From: Ktedonobacter racemifer DSM 44963
GTDB lineage: Bacteria > Chloroflexota > Ktedonobacteria > Ktedonobacterales > Ktedonobacteraceae
Assembly (NCBI RefSeq): GCF_000178855.1
Contig: NZ_ADVG01000002.1
Location: 2,046,001-2,110,000, forward strand
Direction: 5' to 3'
Length of the DNA: 64,000 nucleotides
This document shows positions 33,370 to 41,445 of this stretch, one piece after another. Made by a program: the position numbers and the translations under genes. The notes beneath the pieces were generated by a model. It did not search any database, was not told the DNA's origin, and was given only the letters and a program-made list of their open reading frames with translations. Each line of letters starts with the position of its first letter. Within the stretch, counting starts at the first letter, position 1.

Positions 33370-34821
33370 TCATGAGGGGCGTTGCTGCTCATTGGGAGTA
33401 GAATCTGCTTGCAACCTGCGTTCAGGCTGACGTTTGCCAAAGCGCGAGGCCCAGAAGCAGAAGAAGAACATACAGACCGCCAGCACCACTATCAAAAGAT
33501 TGAAGCCCAGAAACTGCGCAATCGCACCCGCGAAAAGCAAGACGGGGATGGAGCCGGCATTGTACAGCATAAACTGAAAAGCCAGGACACGTGCACGCCC
33601 ATTTTCAGGCGCCCGCTCCTGCATAATCGTGTTTGTAGGAATATTCACGCACGCCATAGCCACGCCCAGCAATGTCACCAGTAGAATGACCGACCAGAGC
33701 AGCCAGGAGGATGATGCACCATGCACCGGGTCCAGGCGCAACGAGAGCCACTGCATGGCTGGCAAGAGTAAGAAGCCTACCGCGAGCGAGATAAACCCGA
33801 TCAACGTCAAACGTATACGCCCAATCCGCTCTGTCAGCGGGGTCATCAGGATCGAAGCACCCACTAAACCAATACCCGCTGGTGCCAGGATCAAGGCCAT
33901 ATCCTCGGGTGGATGGTGCAGCACTTGCTGGACAAAGGTACCCGCCAGCTCACCAATCAGGAGTTGTAGGATACCTACAACCGAAAGCTGCACCACCGAG
34001 AAGAAGAGCAGGTTATCGACCTGCACAATGCGCCAGCCCTGACCCAGGTCTGCCCAGAGGCGTGCCAGCGTCTCCTTCACCGTCCGATCTCCACGCGGCT
34101 CCCGCTCTTGCTTGAGGTGCGACTCGGCAAAGCAACGCGATGGGATAAGCAGAATTAAGCCAGCGCAGACCGCGTAGAGCACGCCGACCAGCAGGAAAAG
34201 CATATCGATGGATTGCACATTAAAGGCCAGCTTGCCTATATATACCGTAAAGGGTGAGAAGAGCGAGGTTACCAGGCGCCCAAGAATAAGAAACCCCAGG
34301 GCCTGCGAAATAGTGATGGAGATATTAAAAAGCGAGAGAGCGGGCATCAGATCGCGTTCGCCGACCAGCAAGGGAATAGACGACCCCTCGGCGGGAATAA
34401 AGAACTGTCCAATCAGCGAGGTACAGTAGGTCAGCAGGAAGAGGGGCCAGAGATTGCTCCTGTTGAAGACAATGCAGACGAACATCAGCAGCACCGTCAC
34501 CATGCGTAAGATGTTACTCACCCAGAGCACCTGGCGCTTATTCAAGCGATCCACAATCGCGCCCGCGATGGCGCTAAAAGGGATGGCAGGTAGGGTAAAC
34601 GAAATAATAGCCAGGCCAGCCATAAAGACCGATTGCGTCACATTGTTGACGAGCACGATCACGCCATAGTTTGTGGCATTGAGAATCGTCAAGGAGATAA
34701 GTTGTGCCAACCAGAGCAATAAGAAGTTGCGGTTGCGCAACACACGTCGCACACGACCGGAACTATTCTTATTCTTACTGGATACTTGAGCGTTTTGCGC
34801 TTGATCTGTACTCTGCACCAT
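33370..34821 (-). CDS. MFS transporter
   Basis: A 483-residue, about 12-TM exporter of the MFS_3 / transmembrane secretion effector type. Motif A equivalent: SAIAGAIVDRLNKRQVLWVS between segments 2 and 3. The N-terminal 25 residues are soluble and polar. Between halves there is a charged loop of about 40 residues (SHLKQEREPRGDRTVKETL). It differs from the MFS protein at 972 in sequence. No ribosome-binding site is clear at the ATG. No regulator adjoins it; substrate unknown. Confidence 0.85.
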   Translation of the reverse strand: MVQSTDQAQNAQVSSKNKNSSGRVRRVLRNRNFLLLWLAQLISLTILNATNYGVIVLVNNVTQSVFMAGLAIISFTLPAIPFSAIAGAIVDRLNKRQVLWVSNILRMVTVLLMFVCIVFNRSNLWPLFLLTYCTSLIGQFFIPAEGSSIPLLVGERDLMPALSLFNISITISQALGFLILGRLVTSLFSPFTVYIGKLAFNVQSIDMLFLLVGVLYAVCAGLILLIPSRCFAESHLKQEREPRGDRTVKETLARLWADLGQGWRIVQVDNLLFFSVVQLSVVGILQLLIGELAGTFVQQVLHHPPEDMALILAPAGIGLVGASILMTPLTERIGRIRLTLIGFISLAVGFLLLPAMQWLSLRLDPVHGASSSWLLWSVILLVTLLGVAMACVNIPTNTIMQERAPENGRARVLAFQFMLYNAGSIPVLLFAGAIAQFLGFNLLIVVLAVCMFFFCFWASRFGKRQPERRLQADSTPNEQQRPS

Positions 34822-35123
34822 GGTCTACCAGACTTTCTACCAATCTCCCCAATACGTCCAGCTAACCTTACTACGTTTGCGTTTGTACCGCTGTTACCAC
34901 GCCTCATAGCAAAATGGTTCTCTTGATAATACGTCCCAAAACAGAAAAAGTCAGACGCTGCTCCGTAGCAACTGCGTTCTCCCCGCTGCTAAGTAGGAAA
35001 TTCTCCCAGTCGCAAAAGGGTTGCGCGTCTTCTCTCGACAGACTTTCCGCTTTTCCAGCCGGGGGCGGTATAAGAGAAATAAAGCACGTATAGTTTCCAG
35101 GGTGAAGAGAGGAGATAATTTCG
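34822..35123. other. Divergent intergenic region, no feature recognised
   Basis: About 300 bp between the starts of the MFS gene (minus) and a small unknown gene (plus). It presumably holds both promoters, but no convincing -35/-10 pair or palindrome was found. Confidence 0.5.
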
Positions 35124-35399
35124 ATGGCAAGCAAATATCATGATTTGCATAACACCTGGATCTACCAGGAGATCAAAGCTCAGGTCCAGGCAGATCTACA
35201 GGCTCAACAGTGCCAGAATTTGCATCACATCCTGCTCAAAATCATCGAAGCGCGCTTCCCCCGCCTCATTATCCAGGCCCATGCCCTGGGGCAACTTCAA
35301 CCCGAGCATCTCCAACAGCTCATCATCCACATAGGCAGCGCCCAGCGCGAGCGCGAGGCCAAAGTCGTCCTGGAGGAGGTAATACAACGGAAAGTCTAA
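35124..35399 (+). CDS. Small helical protein of unknown function
   Basis: A 91-residue, wholly helical-looking protein (KYHDLHNTWIYQEIKAQVQA through REREAKVVLEEVIQRKV), Gln- and His-rich, with no Cys, signal or membrane segment. The pattern LLKIIEARFPRLIIQAHALG resembles the C-terminal helices found behind PD-(D/E)XK (Rpn/DUF4351-type) proteins, but that likeness is weak. GAGGAG lies 9 bp before the ATG, supporting a real gene. It stands at the left edge of the accessory patch. Confidence 0.6.
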   Translation: MASKYHDLHNTWIYQEIKAQVQADLQAQQCQNLHHILLKIIEARFPRLIIQAHALGQLQPEHLQQLIIHIGSAQREREAKVVLEEVIQRKV

Positions 35400-35743
35400 G
35401 CAATAAAACTGCATTAGTTGTGGAATATAGTGGGAGATTTTCAGGTGTAATTCAGGGAAAGGATGTATTTATTTGGGGAGAAGTGAAATACTTCTATGGA
35501 TTGACAGCCTTTGCATTCTTCATCTGTGTTCACGGTTTGAAGACCTAGTTTATGGAGAATAGAGACTATGAGTTTACGAAAGCATACTCTGCTATATGGT
35601 GCGGTGTTCGTGTTATGCCTTGGAACTTGAATGTGATAGGCATTTGCAAAAGCTTCTCGAGAGAAAACATCTTGTCGGTAAAGTATCCTTGTTCATTTGA
35701 CAACACGCATACAACAAAGTATCTCACAACTGAGGAGAAAAAG
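35400..35743. other. 344-bp spacer upstream of the cupredoxin gene
   Basis: AT-rich, with one TTGACA near 35500 but no good -10 at proper spacing. An open frame from 35552 is continuous with the cupredoxin gene but lacks a ribosome-binding site and precedes a clear signal peptide, so it is not counted. Confidence 0.45.
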
Positions 35744-36187
35744 ATGAACCAGAAAGACCTCACAAGCGCCGCGACCAAAGCCTGGCTTTGTCTATTTGTT
35801 GTTAGCCTTTTGCTGGCGCTGGCGGCATGCGGTGGCGCCTCCGCAACTACTAGCGCACCAACAACCACAACACCCACTACGGTCCCCACTACAGCACCAA
35901 CCACAGTCCCCACTACAGCACCAACCACAGTCCCCAGCAGCGGGAATAGTATTTCCATCGCGCAATTCGCTTTCACCCCAAATAATCTCACGGTCAAAGT
36001 GGGAACCAAAGTGACATGGACAAACAACGATAGCGTGACTCACACAGTCACAGCTGACCAGGGAGCCTTCAATTCTAATGCGCTTGCCCCTGGCAATAGT
36101 TTTAGCTTTACCTTTAGTAAGGCTGGAACCTTCAGTTACCACTGTTCCGTCCATCCATCAATGACAGCTACCATTATCGTACAATAG
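35744..36187 (+). CDS. Type I copper (plastocyanin-like) lipoprotein
   Basis: A 147-residue exported blue-copper protein. The signal peptide ends in the lipobox LALAAC (Cys near 31), so it is lipid-anchored. A Thr/Pro linker (about 35-62) is encoded by a 24-bp tandem duplication (35884-35931). The cupredoxin fold spans about 66-147: the first His ligand is in DSVTHTVTAD, and Cys, His and Met ligands are in YHCSVHPSMTATI. It may carry electrons at the membrane surface, or buffer copper. GAGGAG precedes the ATG at 35744. A canonical terminator follows. Confidence 0.92.
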   Translation: MNQKDLTSAATKAWLCLFVVSLLLALAACGGASATTSAPTTTTPTTVPTTAPTTVPTTAPTTVPSSGNSISIAQFAFTPNNLTVKVGTKVTWTNNDSVTHTVTADQGAFNSNALAPGNSFSFTFSKAGTFSYHCSVHPSMTATIIVQ

Positions 36188-36221
36188 CAAGCAATAAATA
36201 AATCAATACAGTGTCAACTTA

Positions 36222-36251
36222 AAAGCCTGGGTATTCGCCCAGGCTTTATTC
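36222..36251 (+). terminator. Canonical Rho-independent terminator
   Basis: AAAGCCTGGG (36222-36231), 6-nt loop, CCCAGGCTTT (36238-36247), then TATT. It lies 35 bp after the cupredoxin gene. This short stem with T-run contrasts with the long U-less palindromes elsewhere. Confidence 0.85.
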
Positions 36252-36253
36252 TC

Positions 36254-36379
36254 CTAATCACCACTATCTGCAATCTCTTCTATTAAGTCAGCAACCTTCA
36301 CATGAAGCGCCCTTGCTATTTTCTCTAATGTCGTTTTCGTAACCTGCTCCGATAAATGTAGGAAAACGTATGCGAGCAT
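36254..36379 (-). pseudogene. Remnant of an XRE-family HTH gene
   Basis: On the minus strand this stretch encodes LSEQVTKTTLEKIARALHVK then VADLIEEIADSGD and a TAG stop. This is the third to fifth helix region and end of an XRE/Cro-type HTH (compare SxxTLxKIAxAL). An in-frame TGA lies just upstream of the Met at 36379, and no N-terminal HTH half is found, so only the C-terminal 41 codons remain. It was probably truncated when the neighbouring IS605-type element arrived or left. Confidence 0.7.
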
Positions 36380-36450
36380 AGCTCTCTCACATCGTTCGTT
36401 GTTGCTGCTTCATCCGTAGGTGCCTCAATGTAACCAGCACATTTTTGGTC

Positions 36451-37239
36451 TTACCCCGCGTCCACAGCCAATTTTGCGTCTTCGTCCGAGCCAGTACCGG
36501 AGACGGCTTGATCAATGAGCCCGATCAAGCGGAGGGCTTCCGCCAGGATATTGAGAGAGGCGTTATAATCTCTATCCTGCTCGAATTGAGCATACGCGCA
36601 GTGAGGGTTCTGACAGAGAAACACCCGATCTGAGAGTTGCATGTCTTCCCACTTCCAGCCGCAACCGTGACAGGTTTTACTGGAAGCAAAGAAACGGTTT
36701 ACCTTGATAACTTGCCCACCTCGTTGCTCCACCTTCGCCTTCAGCATGTTCAAGAGTTTGCCTAATGACGCATCCGAGAACGAACGAGCGAGCTTACGAT
36801 TCTTGAGCAACCCGCTTCCGGTTGAGGTCTTCAATGCCAATGATCCCATAGCAGTTCGCGAGCCGGGTGGTCAGCTTGTGGAGCACATCATCTCTCATGC
36901 AGGTGATTCGGTAGTGCAGGCGTGCAATCTGCCGCGTGCTTTCTCCCGGTTTTTCGAGCCGAGTGTGCGGCGATGCAGGCGTTTGTTGGCCTGACGTAGC
37001 TTTTTGAGCGCCGTTTTGAGGAAGGTTTGGTTCTCGACTTCCTCTCCTGTACTCAAGGTTGCCAGTCGGTTCAGTCCGACGTCGATGCCACATGCAGCCG
37101 GTTTGTTCACCGGGATCGCATCTGGAAGTTCGACCTGAATCGAGACAAACCACCAGTCTGCCGTTTTGGTGATGCGCGCACCTGTCACCTTGCCCACAAA
37201 GCGCAACTTCTCGGCCATATTCACCCAGCCGAGCTTGGG
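36451..37239 (-). pseudogene. tnpB: 3' exon of an intron-split, frameshifted IS200/IS605 tnpB
   Basis: TnpB is the RNA-guided nuclease ancestor of Cas12 carried by IS200/IS605 elements. This exon starts PKLGWVNMAEKLRFVGK and contains RuvC-I GIDVGLNRLATL, RuvC-II GIIGIEDLN, the zinc finger SSKTCHGCGWKW...CQNPHC, and RuvC-III DRDYNASLNI, so all catalytic acids are present. Two frameshifts break it: one near 36925, between NREKAR and LHYRITCMRDD, and one near 36812, after GIEDLN. It cannot give a full protein without repair. No tnpA was found. The omega-RNA end downstream could not be identified. Confidence 0.85.
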
Positions 37240-38551
37240 GTTGGGTAGGCCGCGGGCGAGGTATTGCCTTGTGGCAGCCCTTTTCCCTCGGCCCCCCACC
37301 GAACCGGACATGCCCGTTTCCGTAGCATCCGGCTCTCCAGCTTCTGGGAGTTTTCAGGTTTGGCTCTTCGCATTTCGCGTCCCTTGCCTTTCCGCTCCCA
37401 TATAACCTGTTGCCCTTCCCCATGTCTCGGACATTACTCCAAGCCTTTGAGGTAGGGTAAGAGGCCAAGTCCCGATTACTCGGGAGCATCAACCCCTCCC
37501 CTCCGAACTTAACGTGCACCCTTTCGATGCATTAAGCTCTCCAGAGGCCCGTGTCTTTTCAACACCGCTCCCATAGCGGTCTTATGACACATCCATGTCA
37601 ACCGCCACTTTTGAGTCTGGCCTCCTGCGACCCTTTGTCTCCCACATGGGGAAACTCCTATGGCCGCTCCGTTACCCTGCTCCTTACGGAGTTTAGGCAA
37701 TCCCTCAGTTCCATCAAATGTCTCAGTCTGTACGTAGGTGCCCATTTCGTCATTTCCCTCTCCGTGAGGGCTGGCTCCAACGAGAGCTTGCAGAGAAAAT
37801 AGTACCGTTCCCCTGCACGTTGGACACAGGCGATTATCCCGTTCCTGTGGGCTGCCGCATTTCCGCCGTGACTTGGATTCAGCCAATCAAGACTTCACCA
37901 TATACAGCTTCACTTGACTTCCCTCTGGCTCCTGGGACTGGAGCTTCACCAGCATTTTGCACGACATGCTATTTTCCCCTCACGCCTTTCGGGTGAAGGT
38001 GTCCCCGCTCTCGTAAGAGAGCGAGTAAGTCGCTGTGTTACTCACCTTGCTCTAGTGAGCTTACCCCGACGGGTAAGAGAGACATTTGTGACACAAAGGC
38101 GCACTACTATGGCAACTCCGTCGCCATGAGACTCGCGTCTTTTAGGCGATCCCGCTTTTGCGCAAAGAGAACGTTGAGTGTGTTTAGGTGCCCGTTTGTT
38201 TCCTATCGGGTTCATTACCCGCTGCTCACTGGAGAGAGTGTTTCCATCATCTGGATCCCCTATGATGTATTCTCAGTGTCATCCCTTTGGGCATGGTAGG
38301 ATGGATGCGCATTTCATCGCACGGAAACGTAGGTTCAACAATTGGCCAGTTTCACCTCTCCCCCTAGCGGGGCTTCATGCACACAGGACTTGCGAGACTC
38401 TATCATACATGCCTTCTGATATTTCTCGCTTTATGAGCATGCTACAGTCGCCTTTGGGTTTCCCCTCCGGGTTAGCTCTTGTCCTAGAGGTTTTCACTCT
38501 CGACCTCTCCTGTCTGTGACAGGTATTACTCTCTGCACCGACACGGCGCAC
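37240..38551 (-). mobile_element. ORF-less group II intron inside tnpB
   Basis: A 1312-nt insertion that splits tnpB exactly between codons. The 5' end (minus strand, 38551) is GTGCGCC, matching the GUGYG rule. Domain V is at 37335-37301: GAGCCGGATGC, GAAA tetraloop region, then GCATGTCCGGTTC, with the catalytic AGC triad. The 3' end is CCTACCCAAC (AY rule), after a domain VI helix rich in GCCGAGG/CCTCG. Removing it restores HRIWI-PKLGWV in frame. No reverse transcriptase domain is present, so it would need a maturase in trans. Open frames at 37509-37886 are not RT. Confidence 0.85.
37301..37335 (-). ncRNA. Group II intron domain V
   Basis: A 35-nt hairpin, the most conserved ribozyme part: GAGCCGGATGC pairs with GCATGTCCGGTTC, with an AGC triad near its base. 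It lies 61 nt before the predicted 3' splice site, leaving room for domain VI. Confidence 0.8.
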
Positions 38552-38941
38552 GATCCAGATCCGATGGTCCCCAAGCTCGAATTGATCGTTGGCGAGATAA
38601 AAGCTCAGTTTGCTTTTCTTCTTGCTCTTGAATGTGGGCCGACCGGTCTTTTTTCCCTGTTTCAAGCCGTCAAAATAAGCAGCCCAGGCTTTTGCCAGAT
38701 CGAGGAAGGGCTGATCGGAGGCATTCTTGGTGACCTCCCAGGTCCAGGGGTACGCTTGCCGTCGGATCTGGTTGAATTGCTTCTTCAATTTCAAGGCTGT
38801 TGGGTTCTCGCCCGCTTGATACTGTCGGTTCCATTCTGCCAGTGCCCAGTTCCAGGTAAAGCGAGAAACACCTGCAGCTCTGACAAAATAGCCTTTCTGC
38901 TCTTCAGTTGGATGGAGGCGTATCTTATGCGCGCGAATCAT
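38552..38941 (-). pseudogene. tnpB: 5' exon of intron-split tnpB
   Basis: 130 codons encoding the N-terminal part of an IS605-type TnpB: MIRAHKIRLHPTEEQKGYF, the FTWNWALAEW segment, and FLDLAKAWAAYFDGLKQGKK, ending in ELGDHRIWI. The reading frame then enters the intron (encoding nonsense to 38375). The exon length is a multiple of three, and the next family residues (PKLGWVNM) begin exactly at the 3' intron border. Exon 2 has two frameshifts, so the gene as a whole is broken. Confidence 0.87.
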
Positions 38942-39079
38942 TGCCCACAGCTCCTGGCATATATTAAACCCTCTTATTTCTTCTAGTATAGAACATTTTT
39001 TCGCATCTGTCTATGAGAATGTACTTGAGTACTTTATGGGCATATTGCCACGCTTTGCCTACATTCTCCTCTCTTTTTG
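38942..39079. other. AT-rich left flank of the tnpB element
   Basis: No gene, and no recognisable IS605 end hairpin, was found. The element boundary on this side is therefore undefined. Confidence 0.4.
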
Positions 39080-39197
39080 TTGGCGTTTAGACTAAATTCT
39101 TGTAAAGCCAGACGGGAAGCGGTTTCATACAATTCATAGCTAAATGGATCCAGTCCGCTCCCCAGGCCGCTTCATACAAAATTAGTCTAAACACCAA
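39080..39197. mobile_element. MITE-like element with terminal inverted repeats and direct repeats
   Basis: A 118-bp non-coding element. The left terminus TTGGCGTTTAGACTAAATTC and the right terminus (39175-39197, rc TTGGTGTTTAGACTAATTTT) match over about 23 bp with few mismatches. It is bounded on both sides by TTTTTG (39074-39079 and 39198-39203), a plausible 6-bp target duplication. Inside is a GAAGCGG/CCGCTTC sub-repeat. No transposase. Confidence 0.68.
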
Positions 39198-39523
39198 TTT
39201 TTGAGAACCGTTGAAAACTCTTTATACGGATCGCGAAATATGCGTTTCACAGTCATAAAAGACACATCTGCTGCACGAGATAATGAAGGCTGATTAAAGC
39301 CATAGAGTAGCAATTCTGACATCCATTTTGACATCTTAGAGGTTAGACTCTTCTAAATTCGACTTGTCACGATTGGACAAAAATAAAACGTCCTTCCGCT
39401 TAACAAGCCGATGGAACCGCATCAGAAGAGTGTCTAGTTTCTCGTGTCGTGGAATTCAACTCTCCCCGAGCAAAAAGATATAATAGAGCATCACATATTT
39501 CTAAAAAAGGAGCCTTTCAAACT
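39198..39523. other. Spacer upstream of an unknown gene
   Basis: About 325 bp, AT-rich, no gene, RNA or clear promoter recognised. Confidence 0.45.
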
Positions 39524-39973
39524 ATGAGTGCTGGAGTAGGGCACTACAGTAGCTACGACATCACAGAAGAAGAGCTGGCGGGAGTTATCCTTCAGGCCGA
39601 TGGAAGATTGACGCCAGGATCAGCAGCGGGGTACTTCGGAGGCTTCATTGATGGGGAGGCCTATGTATATGTCTTTCGTATACCCTGCTATGATGGGGTC
39701 TTTGATGATGAAGGCAATCCCTTAGATAAGGACGACATCGTGTTACTCGACCAGACCAAAGCGTTGCTCGGCGGTGAGTTTCAAACCTGGATCTATATCC
39801 ATCTTGGCAGAGAACCAGGCAGTCAGCGGTTAGCCGTCCGCTTTGCCTATACTTGCTGTCAGCATTGGCCATGCGTCGTTGATAGCTTTGAGACGAAAGG
39901 GCGAATATTTTCGAGCCAAGAGATCGAGCAACTGTACAAGGAAGATGGAGCATTTACTGGGTACGGATTGTGA
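39524..39973 (+). CDS. Hypothetical protein, accessory region
   Basis: A 149-residue acidic protein, no signal peptide or membrane segment. It begins MSAGVGHYSSYDITEEELAG; the middle is rich in Asp/Gly (YDGVFDDEGNPLDKDDIVLL), and a later part has two Cys in YTCCQHWPCVVD. AAGGAG lies 11 bp before the ATG at 39524; the upstream frame to 39449 is less likely. Not recognised. It stands 155 bp before another unknown gene in the same direction, and the pair may have arrived together. Confidence 0.6.
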   Translation: MSAGVGHYSSYDITEEELAGVILQADGRLTPGSAAGYFGGFIDGEAYVYVFRIPCYDGVFDDEGNPLDKDDIVLLDQTKALLGGEFQTWIYIHLGREPGSQRLAVRFAYTCCQHWPCVVDSFETKGRIFSSQEIEQLYKEDGAFTGYGL

Positions 39974-40127
39974 AGAGCGAGTCTAAAAGAAAGGAGATAC
40001 ATACTAGCTTACGCCCTAGTACAGGCCCGAGAAAACTCTTGTGTAAAAAGAGGAAGAGCAGTTAGAATGAGGACATGAAAAGAGCATCTCTGATAGATTC
40101 GCTTACAACGTTATCGAGGAAAAATGA

Positions 40128-40733
40128 ATGCAAGAAGAGATTGAAGTAGCATTCCCTTTGTGTAAAACGCTTGTGGCCAACCCACACCTCTCCGACTACT
40201 TTCATCGATTGAGTTTCTCACCATCAGGTTCTGTAGATATGGCTGATGGAGCCGGTCATTCCGTCCTCTCGGTGGTCAAGGGGAAGTTTTCAATTCATCC
40301 CATAGATCAGAGCTCTATTCAGGTAAGATTGTATGATCTGGTAGAGTTGCATCCCTACAAAGGTAACGAGCAGATCCGCATGCTAGAACCAAGCAGTGTC
40401 AAGGTGACACGTGAGGAGGGGTTGTTCGCATTTCGAGGAGCATGGTGGGGACTGAAAGGTGAGGACAAGAGTAAGTGGCCTTGCATGCTCTATTGGGCCA
40501 GATACTTTTTCGAGGTTGACCCCTTGGAGCAACTCTCAAGTAACAGGCGAGGGAGCGCCTATCATCGCGTCATGGTAGAACCTGACACGCGATACTACTA
40601 TTGCCAAGATGATCTTGATACTGAGACACTGACAGTCGCTGATCTGAATGACCTGGGAGTCTCGCTCCAACCTGAGGCATACGCTAGGGAGGAATATAAA
40701 GGCAAGTTTGTTTTGGGATACAAAGAAAAATAG
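40128..40733 (+). CDS. Hypothetical protein, accessory region
   Basis: A 201-residue soluble protein, no signal peptide. It begins MQEEIEVAFPLCKTLVANPH; the centre has an aromatic cluster (FRGAWWGLKGEDKSKWPCML), and the C-terminal part is YYYCQDDLDTETLTVADLND. GAGGAAAA is well placed before the ATG, which favours a real gene. No family recognised. No catalytic motif could be named. Confidence 0.6.
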   Translation: MQEEIEVAFPLCKTLVANPHLSDYFHRLSFSPSGSVDMADGAGHSVLSVVKGKFSIHPIDQSSIQVRLYDLVELHPYKGNEQIRMLEPSSVKVTREEGLFAFRGAWWGLKGEDKSKWPCMLYWARYFFEVDPLEQLSSNRRGSAYHRVMVEPDTRYYYCQDDLDTETLTVADLNDLGVSLQPEAYAREEYKGKFVLGYKEK

Positions 40734-41003
40734 ACATCAATCAACAGTAATTGAGAGCAAAAGTGAGAGCAAAACCGCTCAACAGACATCGAAAAAGTTA
40801 GACAAGAATAGGCAAGAATAATCCCATAAACCGGCTCAAGAAGCCTATAGGAGACCAATGGAAGCCGCACTAAAAACCCATCAAAAGGAGTTCAACTCTC
40901 CCCATCTCCACTATAAGAAGGCTAGAAATAGAATAGATAAACCAGCTTCTAACCTTCTTATGAGTATCAATGGCAAGCCAATAGGACTGTATCGTTATAA
41001 CCA

Positions 41004-41285
41004 ATGAATACAAATGAAAGTAAAAAAATGCCAAGACAACAACCACCAAAGGGATATTTGACCTCTACACAAGTCAAAGAAAGACTCAATATTAGTGGAG
41101 CAATGATAGCTAACTACGTACAACAAGGTAAAATAAAGCGTATAGTTTCACCAGGAAGGAAACACGGATTCTATCTCGAAAGTGATGTTGATAAAATTGT
41201 AAATGAGCTTCAGACCTTCTTCAACAACATTTCAGAAGAGACTACCAATGCAGATCTTGAAAATCACAAGAACAGAGTTAACTAA
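41004..41285 (+). CDS. MerR/excisionase-like helix-turn-helix protein
   Basis: A 93-residue DNA-binding protein. The HTH lies at about 16-65: GYLTSTQVKERLNISGAMIA, then NYVQQGKIKRIVSPGRKHGF and YLESDVDKIVNEL, the HTH_17/MerR layout with a wing. It stops soon after the HTH. Related Chloroflexota proteins often carry an effector domain after such an HTH, so this could be a stand-alone excisionase-type regulator or a shortened form. The ribosome-binding site is weak. It ends the accessory patch, just before rlmN. Confidence 0.7.
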   Translation: MNTNESKKMPRQQPPKGYLTSTQVKERLNISGAMIANYVQQGKIKRIVSPGRKHGFYLESDVDKIVNELQTFFNNISEETTNADLENHKNRVN

Positions 41286-41406
41286 CGAAAATCTCCCAAA
41301 TTTGACAGCAGCTTTGACAGCAGATACGATAAATTCGTATGCTCAACGATATACAAGATTGGACAAAAATAAAAACTATCGAGCTCAGAGTTGAAGCCAA
41401 TTAACA

Positions 41407-41436
41407 TTGGACGAAGTCGGGTTGAGGCAGTATAAT
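41407..41436 (+). promoter_or_regulatory. Promoter TTGGAC-N18-TATAAT for rlmN
   Basis: TTGGAC (41407-41412), 18-bp spacer, perfect TATAAT (41431-41436), then 9 nt to the ATG at 41446. No Shine-Dalgarno lies between, so the message may be leaderless or nearly so. Confidence 0.6.
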
Positions 41437-41445
41437 ATACGGACT

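Noticed and set aside
37509..37886. Open frame inside the group II intron, considered as a maturase
   Set aside because: No reverse transcriptase motifs such as YADD, and too short; it reflects ribozyme sequence.
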